This document shows positions 44,854-54,600 of a DNA stretch of 64,000 nucleotides, one piece after another. Below the pieces are notes generated by a model. The model saw only the letters and a program-made list of their open reading frames with translations, had not been told where the DNA came from and searched no databases. The translations under genes were made by a program, and so were the position numbers. Within the stretch, counting starts at the first letter, position 1; every line of letters starts with the position of its first letter. The DNA comes from Gammaproteobacteria bacterium (GTDB taxonomy: Bacteria; Pseudomonadota; Gammaproteobacteria; S012-40): the NCBI GenBank assembly GCA_015487785.1, contig WFPC01000009.1, forward strand, positions 1 through 64,000. Direction: 5' to 3'.

Positions 44854-45537
44854 ATGCAACACAAACCCAGACTCATCAGTTTCGACCTCTGCCCCTTCGT
44901 GCAACGCTCGGTTATCACCCTGTTGGAAAAAGGCGTGGCCTTCGAGCGCATCGACATCGATCTGGCCAAACCGCCAGCCTGGTTCCTCGACATCTCGCCC
45001 CTGGGCAAGGTGCCCGTGCTGCAGATGGGCGACAGTGTATTATTCGAGTCGGCCATCATCAATGAATATCTCGACGAGATACATCCTCCTTCGATGCAAC
45101 CCTCCGACCCCTTGCACCGGGCCATAAACCGGGCCTGGGCCGAAGTGGCCTCGGAGCTTATCGGCAGCCAGTATCACCTGATGCTGGCCAGTGACGAAAC
45201 GGACTTCGAGCTTCACCATCACAGCATCGTGCAAGGCTTCAAGCGTCTGGAAGGCATTATCGTCGGGCCATTTTTCAACGGGGAAAGGTTTCAACTGGTG
45301 GATGCGGCCTTCGCGCCCTTGTTCACCCGTTTCCAGTTACTGGAACAGGCACATCCGCTGGGTCTGTTCGAGGCCCACCCCAAACTGGCGGCCTGGTCGG
45401 CGGCATTGCTGGCCAGACCTTCGGTGATCCAATCAGTGAAACCGACCTTCGCACAGGACTTCTATCGCTATATCCGCAAGCATGGCGGCGGCCATGGCGC
45501 CCACCTCTTTGCTGACAAGGCCCGGGAAATCATTTGA
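44854..45537 (+). CDS. Glutathione S-transferase-fold protein
   Basis: 227 residues. N-terminal thioredoxin-like domain (LISFDLCPFVQRSVITLLEKGVAFERIDIDL, with the CPFV motif, and the cis-proline stretch GKVPVLQMGD followed by LFESAIINEYLDE) and an all-helical C-terminal domain. The cysteine in CPF at residue 14 suggests an omega- or SspA-like member, which may use a Cys for glutathione chemistry. The ATG at 44854 lacks a good Shine-Dalgarno. The 3' end overlaps the convergent FKBP gene by 8 nt. Confidence 0.9.
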   Translation: MQHKPRLISFDLCPFVQRSVITLLEKGVAFERIDIDLAKPPAWFLDISPLGKVPVLQMGDSVLFESAIINEYLDEIHPPSMQPSDPLHRAINRAWAEVASELIGSQYHLMLASDETDFELHHHSIVQGFKRLEGIIVGPFFNGERFQLVDAAFAPLFTRFQLLEQAHPLGLFEAHPKLAAWSAALLARPSVIQSVKPTFAQDFYRYIRKHGGGHGAHLFADKAREII

Positions 45538-46204
45538 TATCCAATAACTCGATATCGAATATCAAAGTCTCGTTGGGACCTATGCTTGGTGGTGCGCCAC
45601 GTTCACCATAGGCCAATTGCGCTGGAATATAGGCTCGCCACTTGGCACCGACCCGCATCTTCTGCAGGATCTCCTGCCAGCCCTGAATGACCCCGTTGAC
45701 AGGAAAAGTAGCCGGCTCACCACGGCTGTACGAGCTATCGAACTCCTTGCCATTGATGAGCGTACCGCGGTAATGCACCACCACGGTGTCGTTGGCCGTG
45801 GGCATATCCCCCTTGCCGGGCTGGATGATGGCGTATTGAATACCCGAGGCAGTGGTTTTGATGCCAGGCTTGTTCTTGTTCTCGGCCAGAAATTTCTCAC
45901 CTGCCTCGCGGTTCTTCTTGGCCATGGCCTGCAACTTTCCGGCCTGCTGTTGTTGCAAGGCCCTCAGGGCGTCATTCATCTGCTGGTCGCTGAGACGCAA
46001 GGGCTTGGCCTGGCGAATATCTTCGATGGCTTGAACAAAGGCCTTGCTGTCGATCTCAATACCCCGCTGCAACATATCCAGGCCAATGCGGGCACCAATG
46101 GCGTAACTCCACTTGGCCTTGTCGTTGTCCAGCTCGGCCGCAGCCACGGAAAAACTGCCTAGCAGCAGGAGAACAGATACCCCGATAATGCTTCGTTTTT
46201 TCAT
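45530..46204 (-). CDS. fkpA: FKBP-type peptidyl-prolyl isomerase (FkpA/Mip-like)
   Basis: 224 residues. Signal peptide (MKKRSIIGVSVLLLLGSFSVAAA), an N-terminal helical dimerisation domain (about 25-115, QQMNDALRALQQQQAGKLQAMAKKNREAGEKFL), then the FKBP catalytic domain (VVVHYRGTLINGKEFDSSYSRG; AYIPAQLAYGERGAPPSIGPNETLIFDIELL). A periplasmic or outer-membrane foldase. It follows tssG by 78 nt on the same strand, so read-through from the T6SS operon is possible. Confidence 0.94.
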   Translation of the reverse strand: MKKRSIIGVSVLLLLGSFSVAAAELDNDKAKWSYAIGARIGLDMLQRGIEIDSKAFVQAIEDIRQAKPLRLSDQQMNDALRALQQQQAGKLQAMAKKNREAGEKFLAENKNKPGIKTTASGIQYAIIQPGKGDMPTANDTVVVHYRGTLINGKEFDSSYSRGEPATFPVNGVIQGWQEILQKMRVGAKWRAYIPAQLAYGERGAPPSIGPNETLIFDIELLDIK

Positions 46205-46282
46205 GTATCTTCCATTTGTCGTGTAGGTAAAAGGGGCATTGAAGCATGTTTCCCTGGAAAATCCAATGTCCGCAACGAAATC

Positions 46283-47251
46283 TCAGGCTATCAAGTTAAC
46301 ATGGCTGACCAGGCTTCCTTCAACACTATCACCCAGCCAGACATCCTCTCCCAGACTCGCCCACGCCATTGCCCCCAGGCACGACCTTACATCTGCTGTT
46401 TGTCGCAACGTCAATACCAAATCGATCGTCAGGGGTGTATCCAGATAGAATTGAATCAGAAATATCAGTTTGTCACGTTGTTCACGATGGCGCAGCCATT
46501 GCTGAAACAACGCACTCTCATTGATTTCAATGTGTACCGCACACTTACCCATTCTATCCACCACTCGCTCGCCCAGTACGGCCTCGCCCAGCAGGGTGTT
46601 TTCACCCAGGTGTGCCTTTTGTTCCCTTGGAATACTTACCTGGCGTTCCACACAAGGCACGACATGCAAATCGTCGTTGGAAAAAACAGCTCGCAGCAAG
46701 GCCTCCAGTCCCGACAAAGAGCGGGGTCTCTGTGCAAGCAGGCCAAGATATGGCAACAACCCCCTTGGCTGTTCTGTTTTTTGTAACAGTGTGTCGTCAC
46801 CCAGGCCCAATAGACTGAACAAAACCTGCCAATAGTCGCTATCGTCTTCTTCCACCATCTGTTGTGCCAGGCGGTATTTCAGCCATGCCCGATAGAGCAA
46901 GGGATAGAGGTGATGATGGATGATGTCGAGAAAGTCGCGCCCAGCCGATTCCTCGTCCCAGGCTTCATCGAGCAGATCTTCGGTATAGAAAAGGGGTAAT
47001 GGCGAGGAAACCCCATACAACCCCATGAAGCTCGTCACCAAGGACAGTGTGCCGTTCTCACCCTGCTCCAGCCCGGTGATCTCCGTCATGGGGTAGTCGA
47101 GACTGAGTTCCGGACGGATACCAATGTCCTCGACCGGGCAGACGCGCAAACGGGACAACAGGCGCAGCGCCTGAAAGAATTCGTAGCAGCTTATATTGCC
47201 CTCTAGATCCTGGATCAGATCAATGGGCGATTGCCCAATCTCGCTGGCCAT
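46283..47251 (-). CDS. tssG: T6SS baseplate protein TssG
   Basis: 322 residues. TssG/ImpH/VasB family: YEFFQALRLLSRL near residue 25, then LYGVSSPLPLFYTEDLL, a characteristic family stretch. With TssF it forms the baseplate wedge that surrounds VgrG. The ATG at 47251 has GGAGAA upstream and overlaps the end of tssF by 37 nt. It is the last structural gene of the operon in this window. Confidence 0.95.
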   Translation of the reverse strand: MASEIGQSPIDLIQDLEGNISCYEFFQALRLLSRLRVCPVEDIGIRPELSLDYPMTEITGLEQGENGTLSLVTSFMGLYGVSSPLPLFYTEDLLDEAWDEESAGRDFLDIIHHHLYPLLYRAWLKYRLAQQMVEEDDSDYWQVLFSLLGLGDDTLLQKTEQPRGLLPYLGLLAQRPRSLSGLEALLRAVFSNDDLHVVPCVERQVSIPREQKAHLGENTLLGEAVLGERVVDRMGKCAVHIEINESALFQQWLRHREQRDKLIFLIQFYLDTPLTIDLVLTLRQTADVRSCLGAMAWASLGEDVWLGDSVEGSLVSHVNLIA

Positions 47252-48951
47252 TGGAATTGTTCTCCCGTGCTGGCTTCCACCAGGGTGGTTTGGGTATAGC
47301 AATTGATCGTAGTGAAACTACTGAATAACTGATCGGCAATGGCACCAAAAAGATAGAAGTCACCCAGGCTAGAGAAATGTTCCCTGCCTACGGTCACTTC
47401 GATGTTCTGCCCTCGCATGGGAATGCCCCCGATCAGGCAATCAGCGGGTTTCACCGTTATGGATCGAATACCTTCGATACGTTTGCGATTGGCCATTTCA
47501 CTCTTGCGACTTCCAGTGCCTGGAAAGACATACAACTCCAGCAAGGAGCGAAAATTTTTCGCATCGGCCAGGGGGAGATAATTCAGCGACAAATGCGATA
47601 ACAGACGCCACAGAATACCATTTCCCGCGGGAGACGGCACAGCCGTCGATGGAGACAGAATGTTTTCGAACTCCACCAGTTCGGAAGTCTGGCTGGTGGG
47701 ACGAGAAATGTCACCGGGGCGCAACCTGCTGGCCAAATTGCCATTGGAACAAACCAAGCTTACCATCAATGTTTCCTGTAGCGGTATGGGATAGCCTGGT
47801 GGATAGTTCAGGTTTAACTTGAGTATTTCATCGCCATTGTCCTCGCGGGCCTGGAAGCGTGCTTCATATACGGGTCCGCCTCCCTCTGCCAGGGCAAACA
47901 TGCCCAGAGATCCATACTCCAGTTTTTCACCACTACGTCGATTGTAACCAAGAACACGCCTGACCTGATGAATGGTATACTGGCCATTACGCGACTTTCT
48001 AGGCTTGATCTCGATTTCACTGCGACGTTGATCCAGGGTGACAGGCTCAGCCTCGTGCTCGAACAAATTGACCGCGGGTACCGCATGCAAAACAAAACGG
48101 TTTGTATCGATAGATGGCAAACGCAGAGAGGCCGTATTCAGATGAAGGCGCAGAATGAACTGCCCCGCATCCAATGTCTGCAAACCGTGTAGATCCTTCA
48201 GGTCGATAAAGAGAAACTTCTCTTTCAACATGAAGTATTCCTGGATCAGGCGGTAGGCGGGAAAACTGTGCTTGGGATAACTCAGCAAGGCCTCATTAGA
48301 AGAAAAACCCACCCTACTGACATGAGCGCGGGGTAATCGCCTCTCCACGCCGAGGCCATCCACGGTGGTAATACCCTGCAAGTGTTCCTGTAGCAACAGA
48401 TACAAATCAGAAGCTCCGGGATAATCTCCTGCCAGATACAGCCTCAGGCTTTGCGGCTGCCATTGTGAGAGGCTGGTGGCCGACAACTGGAATTGCAGTT
48501 CGATGATCGAGTGATTGGCTCCTTGTTCTTCCCCCCTGGCCGACAACAGGCGCAGTGGCAACACTTCCAGATCATAACATGTGGAGAAACGGCAACTCAC
48601 ACCATCAACCTCGCTGGAGTCGACACATGTCCCGGCAGGAATGCACAAGCGATCCTTGAGAATGTTCTTGGGAGGAAAAACCATTATGGTCGCCGCAGGC
48701 AGGGGACGCAGATAGTGTGGATAGATCAACTGCATCAGGGCCTGGGCGAAATCCGGCAAGTCATCGTCCAGGCGCTTTCGGATGGAGCCGGTAAGAAAAG
48801 CGACCCCCTCCAAGATGCGTTCCACATCTGGATCGGCACTGGGACCGGAAAGCAGTGGCGCCAGGGATGGGTGAGCCTCGGCAAAGCGTGCGGCCTGGTG
48901 ACGCAGGCGCTCCAGTTCACGATGATAATATGAAGCCTCTGACATTCCCAT
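47215..48951 (-). CDS. tssF: T6SS baseplate protein TssF
   Basis: 578 residues, standard for TssF/ImpG/VasA. It begins SEASYYHRELERLRHQAARFAEAHPSLAPLLSG, with the family stretches DVERILEGVAFLTGSIRKRLDDDLPDFAQALMQLIYPHYLRP and NGILWRLLSHLSLNYLPLADAKNFRSLLELY. It forms TssF2-TssG wedges. The start at 48951 immediately follows the tssE stop; an ATG two codons later is also possible. Confidence 0.96.
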   Translation of the reverse strand: MGMSEASYYHRELERLRHQAARFAEAHPSLAPLLSGPSADPDVERILEGVAFLTGSIRKRLDDDLPDFAQALMQLIYPHYLRPLPAATIMVFPPKNILKDRLCIPAGTCVDSSEVDGVSCRFSTCYDLEVLPLRLLSARGEEQGANHSIIELQFQLSATSLSQWQPQSLRLYLAGDYPGASDLYLLLQEHLQGITTVDGLGVERRLPRAHVSRVGFSSNEALLSYPKHSFPAYRLIQEYFMLKEKFLFIDLKDLHGLQTLDAGQFILRLHLNTASLRLPSIDTNRFVLHAVPAVNLFEHEAEPVTLDQRRSEIEIKPRKSRNGQYTIHQVRRVLGYNRRSGEKLEYGSLGMFALAEGGGPVYEARFQAREDNGDEILKLNLNYPPGYPIPLQETLMVSLVCSNGNLASRLRPGDISRPTSQTSELVEFENILSPSTAVPSPAGNGILWRLLSHLSLNYLPLADAKNFRSLLELYVFPGTGSRKSEMANRKRIEGIRSITVKPADCLIGGIPMRGQNIEVTVGREHFSSLGDFYLFGAIADQLFSSFTTINCYTQTTLVEASTGEQFQWPARLGNRPLI

Positions 48952-49368
48952 CTATTCCCGGGTTTCGATCACAGCCCGCCCATCGCCGGTAAGAACGAGA
49001 TCGTATTTCAATGATACTTTTTGTTTCCCGAAAGACAACTGTCCTACCACCTGAAAACGCAACACGCCGAAATCGCCTTTTTTCTCACAGGCCATCACCT
49101 GTATCTCGCTCAGCCTTGGTTCGTAATAGCGGGTCGTGTCGTGTATGTTACGGATCAGTTGCTCCATCTCATCGGGTGAAAGCATGTTCTGCAGATTGGC
49201 GAAATCCATAAGGCCGTAATCTTCCGCTATGAGTACGCTGCCCTTCTGGGTATTGTAAATCCGAGCCAAGTCGGCCAATACCGAATCCGTATAATCGGAC
49301 AGGGGTATATCATGCGACTGACCTCGTGACAGCTTTCGCAGCCGTTTGAGCAAACGTTCGCCGGGCAT
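48952..49368 (-). CDS. tssE: T6SS baseplate protein TssE (gp25-like)
   Basis: 138 residues. Lysozyme-like gp25 fold: DSVLADLARIYNTQKGSVLIAEDYGLMDF and the EPRLSEIQVM strand typical of TssE. It connects the baseplate to the first sheath ring and starts sheath polymerisation. It lies 52 nt downstream of the second hcp gene and directly abuts tssF. Confidence 0.95.
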   Translation of the reverse strand: MPGERLLKRLRKLSRGQSHDIPLSDYTDSVLADLARIYNTQKGSVLIAEDYGLMDFANLQNMLSPDEMEQLIRNIHDTTRYYEPRLSEIQVMACEKKGDFGVLRFQVVGQLSFGKQKVSLKYDLVLTGDGRAVIETRE

Positions 49369-49420
49369 TAACGCCTCTCGCGTCTGTAGGACAAAGAGGG
49401 GAAATACCCATCTGTCTGTT

Positions 49421-49903
49421 TCATGTCATTTGATCCCAGGCATCCTCATATTCTATGCCATCGGGCTCCCACAGCCAGGTAATTCTCTCATAGGTGAAAA
49501 AGACATCTTCCATGTGTCGCAAGGTTTCATTGCTACGGTCGAGCACATTGGGAACCCAGGGATGCATACGGGTGATCTGGGCGTTTTCCATCAAAATACT
49601 GAAATACAATTCCTCGCTACCCATATTGTCGATACGATACCAGTCCAACTTCACTTCGAGCAGGCGCTCCTCCTCACACAGCGCCTGGTAGAGCATGGGT
49701 GTGCTCTTGTCTGTTTCCTTGGTTATCATCATGGGACGATGGATGCGCCGACCGGCTGCCATGCCGCGTTGGTCGGTGGGTATTTCGACAGTATGATCAA
49801 AGGCTTGCACCAGGATCGTACCCTCTCGCTCTTCGATATCACAGGAACCCTCAATAAATCCTTGTTGCTCTCCGGTAATGCTCAAGTGTCCAGGCATCGG
49901 CAT
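49421..49903 (-). CDS. hcp: Hcp-family T6SS tube protein, second copy
   Basis: 160 residues. Hcp fold: starts MPMPGHLSITGEQQGFIEGSCDIEEREGTILVQAFDHTVEIP, with the H-R-P-M-M-I-T-K-E-T-D-K-S stretch typical of the family. Hcp hexamers stack inside the sheath and are secreted. It differs clearly from the other Hcp (57940-58455), for example in its shorter N-terminal loop and its C-terminus IEYEDAWDQMT. It lies 18 nt after the TssB-TssC fusion gene, between tssM and tssE. Confidence 0.92.
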   Translation of the reverse strand: MPMPGHLSITGEQQGFIEGSCDIEEREGTILVQAFDHTVEIPTDQRGMAAGRRIHRPMMITKETDKSTPMLYQALCEEERLLEVKLDWYRIDNMGSEELYFSILMENAQITRMHPWVPNVLDRSNETLRHMEDVFFTYERITWLWEPDGIEYEDAWDQMT

Positions 49904-49921
49904 AATGCATCACCTCACTCG

Positions 49922-51655
49922 TTAAGATTTCTCCAGTTTCCCCCGGTCGGTCAGGGAGAATGGACTCCCCATGTATTTCATATGGGGAGTTATGCTCAGA
50001 TTGATGAAATACCAATCTCCCTTCCCTTCCAGTTCCTCGATACGCAGCCGCGCTCTGCGCAAGGGCCGACGGGCCCTTACCGCCGTGGTGGGGTTGTCCA
50101 TATCCGACACGAACTGGCGCAACCAGTCATTGAGTTCCCGCTCCACCTCTGTACGGTTCTTCCATGAACCAATATGCTCACGCTGCATTACTTTGATATA
50201 GTGTGAAAAGCGATTGATTATCATCAGATAGGTCAGCTCCCCACCCAGACGATGATTCAGCGCGGCCTCCTTGCCAGGGGGTGAATCTCCGAATTGTTTC
50301 ATTTTCTGTATTGAGCGGGAACTATAGAATGCAACGGTCTCATCATGCTTGTGCACTGTCAGGGGAAGGAAACCAAACTCCACCAGTTCTGCGCTGCGCC
50401 TGTCGGAAACGAGCACCTCGGTGGGAATGGTGTTTTTCTTCTCCATCGGCAGACGTCCTACAAATTCCAGACCTTCCACCGCACCATCCTCCTTGCCCGT
50501 GATGTTGGCACACCAACGGTATTTCGCAAAGCTGTCATTGAGTCGGCTGGCAAAGGCAAACGCCGTGTTTCCCCACAAGGGCTCCTGTTCAGGTGACGCC
50601 TGATAATCGAACCCTCTGATGCGATCATCGCCCGTTTCATAGGGTTTGCGCAACAAGAAGCGTGGTAAGGTCAGAGCAATATAGCGGGCGTCTTCACTTT
50701 CTCGCAGACTGTTCCATCTGGCAAACCTGGGCTGTTGGAAATGGGAGCTCAGATCTCGTAACCGCGCAAGATCGGCATACGTTTCAACATCAAAGAAGGC
50801 AGGTGATGCCGAAGCTATGAAAGGAGCATGAGCCATGGCGCATACACTGGCGATTTGCTGTAACAGGCGTATGTCCCGTGCTCCAGGACCAAAGGCATAG
50901 TCAGCGATCAAGGCCGCATAGGGCTGCCCACCAAACTGACCGAATTCCGAAGTATAGACACGCTGATAAAGGGCCGATTGAGTGACATCGGCACAATCCT
51001 CGAAATCATCCGCAAGACTCTCCTTGCTCACATCCAAAACACTCAGACGACAATTTTCTTCATAACGTGTTCTCTGCGAGAGGAAGTGCAAGCCACGCCA
51101 AGCCGATTCCAGCTCTTTCCAGGCCGCATTACTCACCACGACATCCCATTGCCGGCTAAGCCGAAGGTCGATCTCTGTAACATAGGAATCGAAATCTTCT
51201 GGCGTTAAATCCTGGGCAGGCTTCCCAAAGCCGAGAGTTTTCATCAATTCCACACTCAAACTCTCGTCGATGGTCTTGTCTTCACTCAAGGACAACAAGG
51301 ACTCTCGTAGTTCCAGCAGTTTCCTAGTCAGCGGTATTTTCCACAATATATTTTCAGGCTCGAAATCTTGTAATGTCTCGAGCTCGACATCCACCGCCAG
51401 TTCGTCTTCGCCGTCGTTGTCCAGCAAACGATTGGGCAAGACAAGGTGTAGCTGTGGACGAATCCCAGACATCAGTGAATCGATATGACCGTGCTTGATT
51501 TCATGATAGCACTGTTCATCGATTTCCCGTGGTTCACTGGCACCGGAGAAATTTCCCATCACCAGTAAGCGAAATGGCAACTCTGTTTCCTCACTGCGAG
51601 AAGCATTCACTGATTTGTAGACCAGGTTGATGCGTTCTGCGAAGTTTTGTTCCAT
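49922..51655 (-). CDS. TssB-TssC fusion-like second sheath protein
   Basis: 577 residues. Residues about 1-145 align with the TssB of this same locus (ERINLVYKSVNASRSEETELPFRLLVMGNFSG versus ERVNIVYKSSLGDNTEEVELPLKLLMLGDYTG; RKLLELRESLLSL versus HRLLELRKALLAL). From about 180 it aligns with its TssC (SEFGQFGGQPYAALIADYAFGPGARDIRLLQQIASV; NRFSHYIKVMQREHIGSWKNRTEVERELNDWLRQFVSDMDNP; ending PHMKYMGSPFSLTDRGKLEKS). The separate TssC N-terminal arm is absent. Normal tssB and tssC are also present, so this is a paralogue. The ATG at 51655 lies 10 nt after the tssM stop; an alternative upstream TTG-type start overlaps tssM. Confidence 0.88.
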   Translation of the reverse strand: MEQNFAERINLVYKSVNASRSEETELPFRLLVMGNFSGASEPREIDEQCYHEIKHGHIDSLMSGIRPQLHLVLPNRLLDNDGEDELAVDVELETLQDFEPENILWKIPLTRKLLELRESLLSLSEDKTIDESLSVELMKTLGFGKPAQDLTPEDFDSYVTEIDLRLSRQWDVVVSNAAWKELESAWRGLHFLSQRTRYEENCRLSVLDVSKESLADDFEDCADVTQSALYQRVYTSEFGQFGGQPYAALIADYAFGPGARDIRLLQQIASVCAMAHAPFIASASPAFFDVETYADLARLRDLSSHFQQPRFARWNSLRESEDARYIALTLPRFLLRKPYETGDDRIRGFDYQASPEQEPLWGNTAFAFASRLNDSFAKYRWCANITGKEDGAVEGLEFVGRLPMEKKNTIPTEVLVSDRRSAELVEFGFLPLTVHKHDETVAFYSSRSIQKMKQFGDSPPGKEAALNHRLGGELTYLMIINRFSHYIKVMQREHIGSWKNRTEVERELNDWLRQFVSDMDNPTTAVRARRPLRRARLRIEELEGKGDWYFINLSITPHMKYMGSPFSLTDRGKLEKS

Positions 51656-51665
51656 GGCAATATTC

Positions 51666-54600
51666 TCAACGCCAGCACTGCTGTACGGTGGCTGGTGGTG
51701 CAAGCGGAACGGCATCCAATACCTTTATGACGGGCTCCTGCCCGCTGATAGCGTAATTCACATCTATACCGCGCACGCCTTCATTGACGAGCTGTGAAGC
51801 CTGATCGGGAAAGTCATCAGGCACGAAAACCTTGCGTCCATCGCGAAAATCCAAAAGGAAATTACTGAATCCCTTGACGCCTTTATAAGTTCTCATCAGG
51901 CGCAGTTGCCCTATATCGATACGCAGATTGACATCACCACACTCCTCCAGTGACCAGTTGAATTCCCGGCTCACCGAGTAGTTGTAATTTGCCAGGGTCT
52001 GCACTCCATTAGCACAGTGTAAATCGAGAAAAGTGGCATAGGGCGAAATACGGGCCCCCTGGTTGACACCCGAAGGCAAGGCATCGATTTTCACCGTAAA
52101 CTCATTACCCACGATGAAGCGCCCCGACGATGCGGCATTGATGAATTGTATGAATGGCTTTGTCCAGGACAGTTCATATTCTCCTACTCGCGCGGGGAGA
52201 TAACCTTTCTGGAAGCGTTTTCTCAAGAAAGCTCCGGCCTGTTCGCTGACGTATTTCCAGACGACCCCCTGCTCGCCAATCAAAAGATTTCCCAGCCTGT
52301 TTTGTTCTACACCCTCCACCTCGGCAAGCACATTGTCTTCCCATGCCTGCTGTAGATAACAGCCAGCTTCCTTTTCCATGTAATCATAGGCCAGCTTTAC
52401 AGGGCCGGTATAGAGTTGCCAGAATATGCTCGTACTGGGTGTCGGCTTGCCGATCAAGCCTTGCAAGGTTCTGATAGCCTTCCAGGCTACAGCCGGTGCG
52501 CCATCACCCGAGCTAGGATCGTCGGGCTTGTTGAACAAGGCCTTCATGGCGCCGTAGGACTGGCTGAGGGATTCGGCATTGAATACGGTCTCGGCCATGG
52601 CCTTGTTATAGGCATCAAGTGCCTTGGCGGCTTGCTCAAGCACCGCATCGAGTTCTTCCTGGCTCTTGCCATGCAGCTTTTTGGCCTTTTTGGCCGTTTT
52701 CATGCCCTGTTTTCCTGCCTTGGCGGCAACTTTTCCCGCGTTGCCAGCCTTACTGAGAATCTTCAAACCTTTCTTGGCGGCTTTCTTCAACAACTTCGAA
52801 TCACCCGAAGATTCCCCTCTGGAGAAATTCTGCATGGCAACGAAATAATCGATCAATCTCCTGGAGGGAAAGCGTTGTGTCTCTGCAAAGGGTTTGAGTT
52901 CCTCATGCATGCGAACCATCAAAGAGAAATAGGGATTGCTGGAACTTGCCATCTGTTCCAGGGCTGACAACCATTCCTTTCTATCCCGAAGAGTTTGTTT
53001 TCCAAGGTCAAAACGGGAGGAGAAATCGACCCAGCTCTTGATATAGGCTAAGCGATAATATTTCTCGAAATCCTGCTTAATAGTATCGAGTTCACCGGCT
53101 CCCTCACTAGCCTGGGCCAGCTCCGCGAGGAAGTTCTCGATGAAATTTTTCCCTTCCACTGTGAAAGCCGGCATAACTACGGGAGCATCCTTGACGGTTT
53201 TGCTTCCACCCCAGAAATCTTCTAAGGTAACAGGCTTTCCAGCCTGAGCATTGGCCCATTCGATGATCCATCGATAATCACCATGATTTCTTTCGATGAT
53301 ATGCAGTAAGGCGGTTTGAAGAGAGCGTCTCTCCTCCAACAAGTCTATGCTGGATGGATGCCAGCGCAGATAGGCGAGATAGAGTTCGTTGAATAGCAAG
53401 GCGGATTCCCGGTTCAATCCTGCACCGGTCAATAGAAGATAATCAATGTCTATGGGATCCAGTTTATCCAGTTTATCCCCTTCACCCTTCAGGCGGCCAT
53501 TCAACAAGTTGATGCGCCTGATCAGTCCGGCCGCCATGATACTGGTCTCACCGCTACGCAGTTGTCCTGCGATATTGTTCAGACCCTTGTCTATGGGAGA
53601 CAGAACGCTTGTTTCAAACAACTCCCGATAACGATTGCGCAATAGCCTTTGTTGTTGGGATATTTCCGTCGAAGCCGTCCACGGAACCAGCCATTGGTCT
53701 TCGGCATCGGCCAGGCGGCTTATGAGGCTTTTCATGCGATAGAGCGATTGCAGTCGGTGGTTGATGTCTTGCTGTTGAAGAATAATGGGATCCTGGTTAT
53801 GTCTGATTTCTTCCAGTTCCCCAAGATCTCGCAAAAACAACACGGTAAGACTTACCAACAACAATAAAGTGAGTCCACCACCAATACTGGTGGCATAACT
53901 GCGTACCGCACGTCGCATACGCTCAGCGCTGGGCAGGCTACGCAATAATCCCCTGTCGCCTGGCAACACCCGGGTGAAGAAATGATGTAGAAAAATCCCC
54001 TTGTCACGCAGTTGCCGTGAATGGGCAGGACCTGTCATCTGTTGGCTGGAACTGAAATAAAGTCCCCGTACTCGTGGGGTATCCTGATACGGATTTTCTT
54101 TTAGGGCTGTTTTGGCAAAAGTTTGCAAGCCTTGGCGCAGGCGGTTTATTTCTGACGGAAACTCGAGGATGCTTGGCGAGGGTGTGGCGGTGCGGTCCAT
54201 CAAAAGCAGGCGCAACTGTTTGAGGCGCTCTACCAAAATATCGAAAAAACGCCCTAGCAAACCTTCCACGTCTTGGGTCCGGTCCAATTCTTCGTTTAGA
54301 CAGCCCATGGCCTGCAGCAGACTCTTTTCCGGAAGGTAGCGACACCACTCGGTAAATCCATCCACCAAGTCACACTTGGTGATCATCAGGTAGATGGGAA
54401 GCTGGATTTCCAGCTTCTCCATCAGTTCGATGATGCTAGCTCTAACCTGGCGTCCTTCTTCTATCAGTTCTTCTTCGGAACAATTGAGCAAACGATCGGC
54501 AGCCACTACCAGAATCAGACCATTGAGTGGTTCTTTCTGTTTGTGGCGAGCCAGCATATCGAGTAAAACGCGCCATTCCTTACGATCTCGCCTGCTCTCT

